64,000 nucleotides of DNA, taken from Dioszegia crocea. Its lineage: Eukaryota; Basidiomycota; Tremellomycetes; Tremellales; Bulleribasidiaceae. Of this stretch, positions 1-13,596 are shown one piece after another. A program made the position numbers and the translations under genes. Each line of letters starts with the position of its first letter. Position 1 is the first letter of the stretch. The stretch lies in contig BCKK01000001.1 in assembly GCA_001600615.1 (NCBI GenBank), positions 425,641 to 489,640 of the forward strand. The letters are read 5' to 3'. The notes below the pieces were generated by a model. That model did no database searches, had not been told where the DNA came from, and saw only the letters and a list, made by a program, of their open reading frames with translations.

Positions 1-97
1 CAACAGATTCATATCATATATGAACCTGGGTGTACAGCCACCACCCCATCCGGCGATCCCCAAATATCCCATTCAGTCGATATCGAGAGAAAACCTT

Positions 98-911
98 CTA
101 GAACCGGAGCTTGGTGAAGACTAAATTATAAGCGCATATCTACACCTCAAGCAAAACCGCAACTTACACCACCTGTTCTGTCCCTTTGCGTACCTCTCCT
201 CAAGCGCCTTCTTGATCGCCTTCTTAGACTCCTCGCGCTGTGTGGGCTCCTTGAAGGTGTCGTTGGTGACTGATCCCTTCAGGGTCTCGAGTTCGAGCTG
301 GTATCGGGTGGGGAGGAGGTGGGCGTAGTTGACGACTTTGATAAAGGGCTTGACCTTTGATCGGCGGGCAACCTTCTTCTTGCCCATCGACTTGGTCACT
401 TTTAGGGGGTATCTGTGGGTTTAGCGAAGATTTGGGGCGAGATTATGGTAGACTTACCGCTCAATGCCGGCGACGATGGCGTGGGGGTACGGGCGCTCCT
501 TGGTTCCCTCATCCCTCTGCTGGATGACAACCACCTTCTTCCCTGCCTGACGGCCAGAGAGAACAACAGCGACCTTTCCGGGCTTGTAGACTGGGTAAAT
601 CAGCAAGGCGTCTTGAAGTGCAATTTTTCAATCCTGCAGCGGTCCCCCTTGCCCTCCGGCGGTCGATGCTCCAAAGTATCCCTCCCCTCTCGAGACGCCC
701 TCTGCCAATACCCTTCCAAACCCTGCCGCTCATCCAACCCTGCCACCACCATGTCCTTCATCCCAATTCCCATTGTCGTCTGACTGCACTTCCGCCTTGA
801 CATCCCAAGCACACCTCAAATTTCTGTCCGGATAGAATCTACACTCACCTGTATTTGTCAGCTCGGCGCTTACTGATCATGAAGACAGTCTGCGAACTCA
901 CTTTTGACCAT
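98..911 (-). CDS. RPL27: 60S ribosomal protein L27 (eL27)
   Basis: Structural protein of the cytosolic large ribosomal subunit. Four exons on the minus strand: 902-911, 458-590, 168-412 and 98-120, giving 136 aa, the usual eL27 length. Family landmarks are the VYKPGK-like start (here [14 protein letters not shown]), [46 protein letters not shown] and the terminal WFFTKLRF. The first exon is only 10 nt (ATGGTCAAAA), and the first intron is long (311 nt), as is common for ribosomal protein genes. The start was chosen because ATG-GTC-AAA-A joins in phase to TC-TAC-AAG and gives the conserved N-terminus. Identity is certain; the first splice junction is inferred from phase and homology. Confidence 0.95.
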
Positions 912-2654
912 CTGAACAAGAGAAGCAAAAGTAGAGAGAGACGCAAGAAAAGAAGCTAGATCAGCGATTGTTCCGATACAGATTTTCGAGCAGATTTTCG
1001 ATGGCCGTATCGAGGAGGTGGGTAGGCAACAGATACTCACTGTGCTACCCTAAGAAAAGTTAGTTCGAGAAAGAGAAATGTATGGTAAGAGCGTCTATGC
1101 TGTAGTCCTCGGATGCACGGTAGGGGGCGGTATCAAATTTCAAAATCCAATGATCGAAAAGTGCCACGAATTTCACTCGGCGTTTCGGTTGCAGGCTGTC
1201 GGCGTTTCGATATCCGTGCGTCATTTGCTATGTGTTTCAGGTTTCCGCCTTAAATCTCCCTCCATCCATATGGTCATCTTGCTGGGCGATCCAGCTGTTT
1301 GACGACCTGCGAAGGGGACGAGGAACCTCTCTGCGATACCTCTCGGATAAGCTAACACTAGCTCACCAACTACGCTGACCTCTTCGGGAAAGTCTTGCTG
1401 ACTATCGTTCTGATCTGAGTGCCGCGTTCGCTGAGTGACCTCCTTAACTAACCTCTGTCTGCGTACCCAAAGTCATCAAACTGTCGGACGATGGACAGCA
1501 TTAAATGCCTGAGGATTATATCTTATACTCTCCTCGCTGATCTGGACAGGTTCTAACGGAGTCGGTACACTTTCGGAAGTCCCCTATCTCCTTGATCAGC
1601 TCATCATCTGTACGGTGAGGTCGGCGGTATAGTATCTAGCCACGGCACTCATGCCGAATGATGATCTTATCAACGGCCCAAGTAACAGCTAATAACCCTC
1701 ACCCCAAAAAATTGCCACTCGGTGGCGACAATAACAAAAGTGCCACATTTTGCCTAATCCCGAATGCCGACGGTCGCGCAGTTGGAGGTCGTGAGTATGT
1801 GCCACCAAACAGTATATTCACCAGGTGCAGAACGATACTCCAACGTTCTCGAATGATTCTCTTGGGAGATGAAGTCACTTGTCAGAACTGCGATACCCTT
1901 GTAGTCATCAGGGACTGTGGCAACACGGTTCTCAGCGGGGTACAGCATAGGTTCGGAGATTGGCATCCTGCCGAGGCGGGGCGTTGGTCTTTTTGCCTCC
2001 AAGCTTGGGTGGGGAGTCATTGGGTTGAGGCGTGCGGAAGGTAGGCCAAGGTAAGGCATACCTTGTACCCTGTAATCTAGGATGCGATTTCAGTCATCAC
2101 AAGCTTCCGCAATCGTTTTTGCTCTTAAAAACAATGCATCTCGATAGCAATGCACCGTCAGTATGACGTTCATGTAACACAATCATGAGCTCAGCGGCCT
2201 TCAGTGACCCTAGGCTCAGCCTTGCAGTGAGTGGCGACACCTGTCACGTCGCGTCGGAGTCAGCCGGTATGCCGAGAGTCGATGATGCGATAAGCTCTCG
2301 GATCTCATTCCCACTCTCTACATCTACCTTTGATTACCTCTCCCTTTCGCACTGTGCAGCTCACTCATACTCGGCTCCGACAGTCTCGCTTGATCAGCTG
2401 GATCGTTCGCAAATACGCGTCCCGCCACCCACCCTTGCTTAGCCAACGGCACACATTTCCGCCCCAATCCGCAGCAGCTCGAGCTCTTGCAACATCACGA
2501 TCATCATTTCTCCTCACAATCACCAATCACATCTCTCAGAGCCATACAGCATGATCACAAGGACTTCCTTGATATAGCTTGAACCTACGTCGGCTGCAGC
2601 TTGTGCGCGCGCAAGACTGTACTTCCCACCACGCACATTCCTTCATCAGGCAAG
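912..2654. other. Intergenic stretch, no recognised gene
   Basis: About 1.7 kb between divergently transcribed RPL27 and ATG13. Several open frames of 60-130 codons exist on both strands (for example 1754-2059 minus and 2185-2442 plus), but none has a recognisable domain, convincing splice signals or a protein-like composition. It holds the promoters of both neighbours. The 2400-2650 part is pyrimidine-rich, as expected for an ATG13 5' leader. I see no RNA gene. Confidence 0.4.
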
Positions 2655-5600
2655 ATGGTCGACGATCCCCGGAGCATGTCATCCGCATCGAGTAGCTTCA
2701 CACAGAGTGCGCCGGCCAGTAAAGCCGATCAGGTCGTACATCGAGCGTACCTGAAGACTGTTGGCATTCTCGTAGAGTCGAGACTGACACATTATGGTGG
2801 AAACAAGGGCGCCGTGAAGAAGCTGGACAAATGGGTATGTTGTCTTTGACACCTGTGCTTACGAGTAGTTCAACCTGAATATGCCTGATATAGATCTACA
2901 TCGGCAGGATCTACGGATATATCAATCAATATCAAACTATCCGACCGCGCCTGGATCTCTGGCTGTTCCTCCCCTTCTTATCGCCTTCATCCTCGATACA
3001 AGTGACATCCCTAGTGGTCAGGCATTATTGTGGAATCGGGCGCAAGGCAAGGCGACGCTAGATCTCGGTCTGGGTGGGAGGGGGAAGGGAAAGGAGCGAG
3101 AATCACCATCAGGGATACTCCTGGAACGTTGGACATATCGAGCCGTGTAAGCGGGCTTTTCACTTCCTTTAATGCTCGCTGATGTACAGAATACCAACAT
3201 CCGGTCCGTCAGCCCCCCCACTTCCCGCACCTCAGGTCTATCGCCTCGGCGTCGCCCACTTCCGCACCCTCTACTCCCTCATTCGCCTCCTACCCGCCTA
3301 TCGCCTCTTTCGCAGATTACGGCGTACCAATTCGGGTCTCAAGCTGGGACTCAAGCTCTGGAGCCCGGAATCTACCGGGAACGATCCTGCGTCAATTCGC
3401 GCTGCATGGGAAGTCATGGAGCGGGATCTGATTGGACTCGACGTAGGACTGGACGAAATCTCCATCATGCAAACCGACCGAGAGGAGGATCGCAAATCCT
3501 ACACTTTCCCCAATCTTGACATGTTCGGTCTCGAGTACTCGCTTGGCGTCGAATACAGATCAGAGGTGGACTTTCACGTGGAAGATATGGAGTCGGTCCT
3601 CAGTGAGAAATTTGCGGATATGGCGGAAGATTGGTTCACGCCTACAGTGGCTAGACATCGGATGGAGGACGAGGCGCGATCGACGGCATCAGCATCGGCC
3701 GGGTCCAGCCTGCCAACTGGGCATGCGCTGGAGATGAGCGGGCTGGAACGGCCAGACCCCGAGCCGAGGCGAATGAGCGGTCCGACATCAATATCAAGCG
3801 TCGCGAGTAATCCGAGTCCAATACCCCTTCGACAAGGTCCGGCGTCGATCGGGTCATTCAGGGGTAGTCTGGGAAGACCGTCGAGCGCTAGGGTACCTTC
3901 GGGGCTGGGCACTAGCAAGGAGGGAGCCACACCTGGAAGTCTGGGTAGATGGGGAGCTTTAGGAGAAGGGCTACCTTTTGCACAAGCGGCAACTGCAAGA
4001 AGCCCAGGTTATATCGGTACTCCCGAGCCTCTCTCACCTTTGGGTATCGGCCCGTCAGGAGCTGCAGTCACAGCTCGTCGGCTCTCGGGTCATTCCATAC
4101 ATCCTTACTCCCCCTCGACATCTTTACTTCGACCCACTGGTTCATCACTATCCTCTCAACCCATCCGACCGACTCTCGGAAGCTCCAAACCATCATCTGT
4201 CGGCCGGACATCATCTTTCCTCTCCCAGTCCGGCCGATCATTCACCCACGCCCAATTAGCGACCATGAGCCAGCGCACATCCCAACCCCTGGCTATTGGA
4301 AGCTCCATGTCCCCGCCTCTCCCTGGCACATCTTCCAATATGTCCATGCCCTCTCCAGACCCTGGCGGCTCATCCGGCAGTCCTTCCAGCCTAAGCTTCA
4401 CAAAGCAGCCACTCCGCAGCCTCACCTCCCGCCCGCCATTCGCTAGCAACATCTCCAGTCCATTTGCCCCTGGTAGCCTGGACAAAGACGCTAATCTTGT
4501 CCAAGGAAGCCCGGGCGCTCCGCCACAAGTCATCAAGCGATACTCGTCGTACTCGGCGCGGAGGGATAGAATCGCCGGAAGTCCTGCCTCGGCAATCGTT
4601 GGATCGCAGGGGTCTAGCGGGGATGGAGGGAGCCATCCAGGATCGTCGGCACAGGGCATGCTGAGGCGGACGTCTATGCGAACGTCATATGAAGCGGGGC
4701 TGAGGCGGAGCCTGGAACACAGCGGGAGCGGGAGTGGAAGTGGAAGCGGGAGCGGGCTGGCAAAAGTCGTGGCTGAGGATTCGGAGGATATCGAGGCGTT
4801 CCTCAAAACCCTGGATGCTCTACCCCAACCACCTACCATAGCGGCACAATCCGTACATGCCAGTCGACCCCATCTACCTAGTACATCTTCCTCACTCTCG
4901 AACCCCTCTATTCCCGCTTCACCTTCTCCACTCCATCCCGACAATCCTCCGAATATAGGACCTGTTCCTCTCAGGACGCCGACCACCCGAGCCCAGATTG
5001 ACGCACAATTGCGTCAAATGGCAGGCAGCTTCCAACAGCTCAATCCAGCTCCTACTCCCGGACGATCGACTCCAATCGCTGGCGCCGCAGCATCAATAGG
5101 ACTCTTGTCCGCGAGCAGACCGGCGACTGCATCACGAGGTATATCCCAACCCAGTCCGAAATATCAGCCAGCCTATCGCCGCGCACCACCATCTCAGACT
5201 TCTCCCGTCCCTCCGGCCACCACTGGCCCCAGCAGTAACCTGCCAAACCCCCAAACAGTGACACGCAAACCCTCAGCTCGGTCTCTCCCGGGGTCCGGCA
5301 CTGCGCAGCTACTAGAGGAAGAGCCGCAGCAGCTCCGCTCAGCGGGCATAGCTATCCCCTCAGGTCCCATGGGTATGCTCTCCCCACAAACAACAGGCGG
5401 GACTACGATCGATACCGCCTCCACCTCCACTTCCGGCCGATCACGACGGGCCCGCGGTCCCGTACTCCTCCGAGGCGGGTTCGGCGATCCTAAATCTGAT
5501 CGAGGGCCTTCCTCATACGGGTACGCCAAGTCCAGCGTATCGTCCAGTCCAAGCCATTCCCCTTCAAGGGATTTTGGCCGAATGACACTCGTGCAGCGTG

Positions 5601-5962
5601 AGAGGGAACAGCGAGCTGCAGTCGGGGCTGGAGTGGGTTACGGAGAAAGACAAGCAGAGGAGGAGCTCGATTCGTGGAACCGCACAGCGACAGGGATGGG
5701 GATGACTGGAACAGGTGTAGGGGTACGGCATGGCTATGCGGGATATCCGGGGATTCCCCCTGTTCAAGGGCAGAGCCATGGCCAGGTGCAGGGTAAGGCG
5801 GAACAGGAGAAGACTAGAACGAGAGTCGGGCTGGGTACGGCGCCTGGAAGCTTTGCAGATTCTAGGTCTGGGGCAGGCGAAACGGTTGCGGAGATCAGGG
5901 CGAAGGATGGGAGGGGGAGACAAGGGAGAGTGAAGAGTGAGGGCGGAGAGGGGGATGTTTGA
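2655..5962 (+). CDS. ATG13: Autophagy-related protein 13 (Atg13), HORMA domain
   Basis: Regulatory subunit of the Atg1 kinase complex that starts autophagosome formation at the pre-autophagosomal structure. Exons 2655-2834, 2869-3146 and 3190-5962; 1,076 aa. Residues about 20-260 form the Atg13 HORMA region: QVVHRAYLKTVGILVESR, KKLDKWFNLNMPDID, LLERWTYRAV, then YRLGVAHFRTLYSLIRLLPAYRLFRRL, which matches the family's signature RSLYTYTRLLPAW block. The rest is Ser/Pro/Gly-rich and probably disordered, as in other Atg13 proteins. It includes a (GS)n run near 4725-4755 and a short acidic motif, DSEDIEAFLKTLDAL, near 4780, which sits where Atg17/Atg1-binding segments lie in other fungi (inference). 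The family is secure; binding-motif assignments are not. Confidence 0.9.
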
Positions 5963-6626
5963 CCTAGTGACGGGGTGGAGATGTTTGTACATGATTTAGA
6001 CTAGCTTCTAGCTTGAAAGAATCGACTGGGATATATAGCCAGTGCCTCTGTGAGGTTGTGGCCTGCTGCAAGCGAGTCCGAGGCGCAGAAGTGCGTAAGA
6101 CTTGCGTGAGTATCGAGTGGAGGTCATACCTGGTGCCCGCTGGTGCCTGAAATACGTCATTGGGTTGAAAACGGATTTCCAGCATTTTGACAATCGAAGG
6201 ACCGAGGTCAGCATGCACAGCCAGTCACATTTGCTTCAACTCGCATCAGCGAGACCCGACGAGACGGAGCCACAGCTCAGGTCCAATCAAAGCAGAAGAC
6301 TCAGCGTTCCCTCTCTACAGGCTCCCTCAGAGCTCAGGATAAGGGTGTTTCACCTGAGTCACGCGCCGAAAAGCGGCGTTTCAAAAGTCGCGCCAGATGG
6401 CGTGATCCGCCACCCCACATTCCTTTCATTATCTTTTGGCGATACAGCAAACGGCGTGCTCAGTCATGCTCGATTGCACTTTGCTGCACTCAAGCTGATG
6501 TTAGTATCTCGAATTCCTATGCATTGTATATACCAAGCTTCATCTTATCTATTCCAGATCGCTCGTTCTTCGTATTCACGACCAACTCAATCCCCTATCT
6601 AATCTCTATTAGTGGTTGATGAGAGT
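5963..6626 (+). promoter_or_regulatory. Upstream region of the bZIP gene
   Basis: 660 bp between the ATG13 stop and the bZIP start. No coding sequence recognised. It contains a TGAGTCA-type (AP-1-like) element at about 6356-6362 followed by a GC-rich stretch (ACGCGCCGAAAAGCGGCG). Whether these are functional sites is inference. Confidence 0.3.
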
Positions 6627-7904
6627 ATGCCAGCAGCTCGGCCTAGTTCTGCAGCTGCAGAAGAGACCACAAGGCGAGCGAGGGGGAGTGGGGCGTCGCA
6701 GAGGGGTCGGAACAGGTCTGACGCGGGAGTGCCTCCTGCCTCGAGCGGAGGGCCGGCAGACTCGGCGGGCAATGTAGATTGGGATGCGATCTTCGCTACC
6801 ATCGATGGTCAAGCAGGCCAGGGACAGGGAAGATCAGGCGAGACGAGGCAACAGCAGGAGAGGGGACCGACCTCTCTGCAGCAAGGATTTGAATTTCCTC
6901 CAGGCCGGGATCAAGGGGTTGGTTCGACACCCATGTCCGCCGGTCCGTCGTCATCCTCCCAGCAACACCCCCGATCTCATTTCCCCTTCGAGTCCTCACG
7001 TCATAACAACGAGCAGCAACCTTGGTCATCAAATCCATATGCCGGGATGGACGGACCAGGCGACCGTCCCGACCAATTACCATTTGGCGAATCTGGCCCA
7101 TCTGGCCCTTCTTCCAGAGGTGCAAGTCCACATCGACCGCCTCAGCCCAGCCGCAGTCAATCTTACCCATTCTACAACGACCCATTCAGTCATACACCGT
7201 TCGCCGACCAGCCCTTTCCTCAGCAACAACAAAGCATGATGCCACCTCCGTCGGGGATAGGGCCGTTCGGGATGGGCATGGCATCTGAGCCCAACTCGTT
7301 CGGTTCAGGGTCTGGATCCTCCATTGCTTCCCTTCTCAATAATCCGTTCCAAAACTTCAACTACACCCCTCTTACCTCACCGACCCACCCTCCTGATCAA
7401 AACATCCCTCGTGGCATGTCCAACATGGATCCACCGCCAGTGGGTTCCCATCGTGGCCACTCATCCATCTCGCACAATCCATGTAAGTAACGTCTGTCAT
7501 AATCTAGGCCCATGACTGACCATAATAGACGATTTCAGTGGGCAGACATCCGTCAACCCCTCACCTGCCCCCACTCCACTGTCCAATCCGCCCTCGGGCG
7601 AAGACTCGGAGGATAAACGAGTACGCAATACTGTCGCCTGTGAGCTGGTCATTCTTCACCTTGTGCACGAACTGATCATCAGCTGCCAAATTCCGCGCAA
7701 AGAAGAAGGAGCAAATAGCATCCGTGCAGCGTACCATCTCGGAATTGGAGGTGCAGCACGCGGGGTTAGAGGCGGATGTTGCGAGTTTGCGAAATGAGAA
7801 TGGGCTTTTGCGGGTGAGTGCAAGTCCCAGTGAGCTTGTAATGAGCTGATGAATTACAGGAGATGGTACAGATCAAGTTTGGAACGAAGATACCGGACAA
7901 TTAG
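6627..7904 (+). CDS. bZIP transcription factor, Cys-3/Zip1-like basic region
   Basis: Sequence-specific DNA-binding regulator. Exons 6627-7482, 7529-7639, 7683-7813 and 7860-7904; 380 aa. The first 290 residues are low-complexity (Ser, Pro, Gln, Gly). The C-terminus carries the basic region DKRVRNTVASAKFRAKKKEQ followed by a heptad-leucine zipper (ISELEVQHAGLEADVASLRNENGLLREMV). The N-T-x-x-S-x-x-F-R-x-K-K-K pattern is that of the Neurospora Cys-3 / S. pombe Zip1 / Met4-type sulfur regulators rather than GCN4 or AP-1. Assignment to sulfur control is therefore by family, not shown here. The first in-frame ATG at 6627 was taken as start; an upstream frame extension lacks an ATG. The basic region is split by a 43-nt intron. 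Confidence 0.85.
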
Positions 7905-7990
7905 ACTCATCAGACCACCTCATAGAGACTAGAAACGTACCTTGCATGATTGGGCATTACGATTATAATCAGAACGTCCATCTAGGTCAC

Positions 7991-10900
7991 TCAGGCAGAT
8001 AAGCCCAGCTCTACGCCTATCAACTCCAAACATCTCCTAGCTAGATCTCTTGCTGTGACTTCAAGCAGATCTCCGCCATCCCCCGCATTCATCTCTGACT
8101 GATTCTCATCCTCATCATCATCGATCCTGTCCCCACTCCCATTTGATAATGCTGGGCTCTCCGCTGGATTCTCGAACAAGTGCTTATACTCGGCAGGGAA
8201 TATCCACATGGTCGGCACAGGTCCCGAAAAGAATGATAATTCGAGGAGTTGGGAATACAGGGTGAACAGATGTGCGCGTATTGAGGTGGTGGACGCGGCC
8301 TTGAGTAGCGGGGCAACTGCGCTTGTCAGCGGCATTCTGCTTTGGTAGAAAGTGGGGATCTCACTATGGTCTACTGTTGGCAGTGTATCCGGCGCGATTT
8401 GCAACACCACCATGTGCCGAAGAATGAACATCAATTCCTCTTCTCGTATTCTGTCATATCAGCCTGAGCTCTGGCATGCCACATCCAGCAATACTGACCT
8501 CGGGAAAGGCATCCGACCTCTGAGCTTCGCATCATTCAAAAATTCCCTCATTGTGACACTGACACGCCTCATCAAGGCCGCCAAACAAGCTCGAGCGACG
8601 GACAAGTCGGTCTCCTTTTCCTTCCCCTTCACATCCTTTCCGCTCGAAGATGAAGTGATCAGAGCTTCGAAGGCCCAGTATCGAGTCCGTTCCTGCTCAT
8701 ACGCCACCACCGGCGCAGTCGTCCCCCTTGCGCCCAAAGACTCCCTCTCGTGGTGATACAGCAGACTAGCCTTGCGCAGAGTCTCGCCGAACTGATCCCG
8801 AATCCTATTAGGAATAGCCGCCAATCCCAATCTCGGCTTGACAGCCGCCAAAATTCTGCCCAGCAGAGACAGGATGAAACTCTCGTCCTCCTCAAGCGAA
8901 TTTTCCTTATCAGACGCATCGGCGAGGAGGATACCCGCGAAGATCTCCATGATCAGGGTCCAAATTGCCTCGCTTTGTTCGGTTGGGATGGGGATGGTTT
9001 CGAGGGAAGTAAGAGTGGATTCGACGATAGGGATGACGGTGGATAAGGCTGTGCGCCATAGAGGAGGGTCGTTGCCGTATTTGCTGGGGGCGGGACAGTC
9101 GTATTTGAGCTTGACGGGGATGAGCAATGCGCCGAGGACAGCTTGGACCGTGCCATCCTCGTATATTCGCTGGTCCGAAAAGCCCTTGGCAAAGACCTCT
9201 CCTATTTGCGGCATGCAAAATTTGGACAGAGCGACATATGTCAATCGACCCGTCACTGAGCCTTCCGCCGCAAATGCGAGGGAGGCAAATTCGGCGAGGT
9301 CGGAGAGGACGATGCTGGTACCGAGATATGATGAGGAGGCCACCAGTTCCGAAATGACCTGCTGGAGGGGCGACATCATATCGACGTCGAGGCGGTATTC
9401 AGGGGAGCGGGAGTAGCTCATAATTCCCCGTAGAATGTTTGAAAACGCAGTCCGGCGTTCATCATCCCAGGAAATCAGAGAGTGTAGGAGTGTGGCGACT
9501 TTGACAAAGACGACAAGGGTTTCTTGGGTGAATGGATCGGGAGAGTCGAGGGCAGAAGCCATATCGCCAAAGCAAGACCATGTGGCGTCCAGCATGGCCG
9601 AGGCCGCTCCGGGCTTTTCGATGCGGAGGGGGTGGATAGATTGGAGGATCCGCTCGAGTGCTTTTAAGGCTGAAGTACAGCACGAGCGATGCTCGGAGGT
9701 GAATGTGCGGAGGAGTATGGCGAGTAGGCGACGATATGATTCATCAAACCCCGGCAGGGACGCCAGCTGGGGGAGGAATGAGCTAAATATCGTGCCGATG
9801 GACGTGAGGGCGAGGTCCTGCGATTCGTCCGCCCGGACCGTGTCCAAGAGCGGGAAAACGACCCCTCCTAACACCTCATCCCACATTCCCGCATCTAACG
9901 CCGCACCATAGATTTCCAGGCATCGGAAGAGGGTCTGCATCGCCCCGCTCCTGACCTCCAGCCTATCGTCCCTGCTCAACTCCAGCAGTGCGCCAAAGAG
10001 ATACAGCCATAGATCCTTTGATGTCGCTTGGACTGCGTCCGAGACGTTCCACATCAACCCGATCGACGCCAGAGAGATATTGACGGCTTCTTTCTGAGAG
10101 CCGAATCGACCCAGACATGCGATACAGCTCCGCATGGCGTCGACATCTAGGGAGGAGAGGAAATCGGTACAGATGAGGTTGATGGCTGGGAAAGCAATAC
10201 GGACGAGGTTTGCATCCCCTTTGTGGTGAACGGAGGGACGGGTCTGGATTGACATGATGGATAGTGATGAGTCGGAGCGTCTGAGGGGAGCAGCCGGTTC
10301 TTTGCACACCGAATTGAGCATGTCAAAGATGGTCTGCCAGCCAACCTCGAGGGAGTGACCGGAGGATTCGAGAATCTGGTTGAGTGTCTGGAAACCGGCC
10401 GACCGGACTTCGTAATCTACCGACGGGGTATTACTGACGGGAGAAATATCGACCTGGTGGACCAAGACGTCAAAGACTTGGTGCTGGACCCGCGCTTCCC
10501 TGGCCGCGCGGATCGCTGCAGTTAAGAACTCTCCGAGCGCGTCTGACGCCTGCATGCGGATGGCGGATGGGGCTGACGAATGTCTCGAGATGAGAAGGAG
10601 ATGCTGGGTGATGACATCCCAGCCAAGGGTGGGGGAGCTCGAGATGATTCGGGGTAGATTGAGATTTGTCACAGCGCGCAGCCTTGTCAAGCTGAATGAC
10701 CGCTCGCCGGATTTCATGCTGTTCGAGACCTGGAGTCCGCTCGCGCGGCGTCGAGTGCTGTCGCCAGGTGAGAGCATGAATGACGCACTCCTGGGTGTGG
10801 ACGGCATGGACGAAATCGACGTATCGAGGAATTCAACATTCCCCGCCGAGGTCTCCGAACCAATCATCGCTGAGCTAAGGGTGCACAGCGCAGCGACAAA

Positions 10901-13397
10901 GATGGAGAACGCCTCGTCGTCGAGATCTCGGGTGCCGTCAAAGAGGGCGTTGATGTTGGTCTGGAGGGATTCGGTATCGAGGTCGGTGAACGCGTCGGGT
11001 CGCTCGCTGTCGGTAGAATCTCGAGGTCTGGCTGGTGTAGAAACGATGGGAGACGCGAGGGTAGGTCGACGGCCGGCCGCTGGGCGGCGGGAAATGAGGA
11101 AATTTGCGTTTTGCAAAATCTCCAGAACGTCATGCCATGCATCTCCGAGAGACGAGGAAAGGGTTCGGGAGATGGTGACCACGCTCTTCAAGCAAGCGAG
11201 ATTCCGCTCCGACAGACTTGGAGGTCCAGAAGGTCCACCTACGCCAAGAGACGTCAGGCCGAGGGCCTCAGCTCCGGCGGCACTTGCGCTGCGCCCTGTA
11301 GAGCCTTCGACGAAGGACTGCATCGCGGAAACGACGGGAGGGGGTACGGCGTATTTTCCAAGGGTGGACAGAAAAGCATCTCGAGGGGATTGTAATTGAA
11401 GGAGACCGCATGCGATTGCGAAGGATTGAAAAGCGGATATGAGTTCTGCGAAGATTTGATCGGAGAGATTCGTGCCGATACAGAATGATAGAGCGGCAAG
11501 CAGAGCAGGCCATGCTGTATCCGCCATCGAGCGCACGGAGTCTAGGGGTTCGATGTCCTGCGCTACAGCGTGGTAGATCCCTTCGGCGATAGCGATTAGT
11601 GATTGGAGGGCGAGGAGGTAAGGATAGGTTTCTGGTGTAGGAGGCGCTTCGGCTTTATCGTGTTGTTCGATCCTGACCATTAGCGATCGGCACTGGTGTC
11701 TCACGTACAATTTCTGCTTTACGCTTGACTGTTGTCCCAGTCCACCACCTGTTGATCCCATCATAGAGCTGACAGTGGACACCCCCGCACTAGCAGCGGC
11801 AGAAACAATTCCCAGACCAACGTCAAAGTATCCAGTGGTGTTTGTAGACTCAGTCGGAAGGCCCAGGCCATGGATTTCTGCGCTTGTGCCCATGAGAGCG
11901 GGCTTTTCGTGGACTAGGTGAGAAAGGGCGGAGATCACTCGCGCAAAGAGCTTCGGGCTGTCTGAGGAGCGGGCATCGTACAGCTCGAAAAGTGACTGTA
12001 GGAGGACTGCGTCGCCGCATATACTGTAGAGTCAGCAAGGATGACAGCAGAGGGAGACAGACATACCCTCTCAGCGCCTCCAAAGCCAGGACTCGCTGAT
12101 ATGGCATCGTGGCATCCTTTTTCACGGTCTCTTCGCCTTCCGCATCGCCTGCGCCAACTCGAAGAAGCAAGAGCAGGAAAACCTCGATCTCCTTCTCCAG
12201 CTGAGCAGCGTAGAAGCGGATGAGGAGGAAGATTAAACGGAAGACCCGGAGTGCGACTGGAAATGTCGGCTTCTCAGCTTGTAGCTTGAGTAATAAGGGC
12301 GCCAAAGAGTGCTGCAGAAGAAATACCAATTCAGGTCGCTGGGACTTCAGCTGAGTCGCTCGTTTTGGTCTGTGCACTAACATTTTTGATCTCTTTCCCA
12401 TATCCCCCTAAAATGCTCTCAATCAACTCCAACCCAAACGTGCGTTGTAAGCTTCCTAGCTTTAATATGCGCGGTTTCTCCTTCTCAGATCCGCCCCACA
12501 GACTCATCCCGCTTGACGAAGAGGTGGCGGTATGCAGACACAGGTCTGAAAGAACGTTGTAGGCGTCTGCGGCCGAAGCGGAGACTGCAACTTCCGACGC
12601 TGGGTCTGTGGGGAGTATGAGCGGTGTATCGCCGACTTCAGCGTCGGAAGCGATGCGGTCAAAGACCAGCATGACCGCCTGTCGAAGAGTGGCTGCGGCA
12701 GTGGACGATACCACTGAAACGCGTGACTCCTGCAATTTGAAACAAAGTAACAGGGCCTGGATATCAGCAGGAAGATGTGGACCCGCCGATGACCTACACT
12801 TCCGAGCACATCATCATGGATATCCTTGTTGTACGTCAGGATACTCAGCAAGGCTTGCAGTATCTTGAGCTGGATATCAACAGCTTGGTTGGAAACGCTC
12901 GCCAAGGTCTGGAGAACGGATGGTAGACCGGACTGTCCGTCAGCTGACGCATTTCCACCCATGCTCCATGGTCAAAGGCCAACTTACAGTCGGTACACCT
13001 CCCAGCGACACAAGTCTTTGGAGCGCTGCGATACTGATGCCGACGATTTTGGCCACTTTCGTCTTGCAGCCAAGTGTTATAGGCCTGAGCAGGTCTTCGG
13101 CATGGCCTGTGCTGGGTCAGCTGGGAGTACGAATCATGATGGGAATCCGCTGAAACACACCTGCCATCGTTTCCTTAGAGACGGGCCCATTTCTCAGTAG
13201 CTCCAAAGCTTGCTCACCGGCCTATCAAATGTCAGCTCTATATTCCTGCATGCCGTGACAATGACAAGATGAAAGTCGCAGACTCACATCCTTGACGTCG
13301 GGATACCTCCGCTTGCTCTCGACAATGAGCGCCTGAAGCTCGGAGATTAGAAGATTGTGGTCCTGCAGGTCAGGGATTGTCTGGTCGCGGATCAGAT
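7991..13397 (-). CDS. MON2: MON2 homologue (Golgi/endosome Arf-GEF-like trafficking protein)
   Basis: Large HEAT-type scaffold related to BIG/Sec7 Arf-GEFs but without a Sec7 domain. In yeast and animals Mon2 acts in endosome-to-Golgi trafficking with flippases. Exons on the minus strand: 13288-13397 (5' end uncertain), 13161-13221, 12988-13106, 12798-12932, 12382-12756, 12067-12338, 8499-12023, 8365-8450 and 7991-8316; at least 1,668 aa, close to yeast Mon2. Matching blocks: N-terminal DCB-type LLISELQALIVESKRRYPDVKD and PITLGCKTKVAKIVG, then AAATLRQAVMLVFDR, NLACLKSVVTISRTLSSSLGDAWHDVLE, and ASIGLMWNVSDAVQ. The last intron (8317-8364) reads through without a stop but has perfect signals (GTGAGA, CTGAC, GCAG). 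No ATG could be joined to the first exon; an upstream start exon or a sequence problem is likely. Confidence 0.85.
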
Positions 13398-13596
13398 CTG
13401 CTCACCATTTCGGACGAAGGCTGCCCTATATGGCCTGCATTGGGCTTTGAGTAGAGATGATAGATGTCAACGAGGTACGCGCTCTGAAACCTCGGCTAAA
13501 ACGCGTACGTAACAGGCTGTTGACTGTCAGCCGTCAGCAAAGCAAGCCATAGTGACATCCATCTATCTCGGTCCATAACTAGCATATACGTACAAC

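Noticed and set aside
1754..2059. 101-codon minus-strand ORF between RPL27 and ATG13
   Set aside because: No domain, no splice context and no clear similarity to other proteins in the window.
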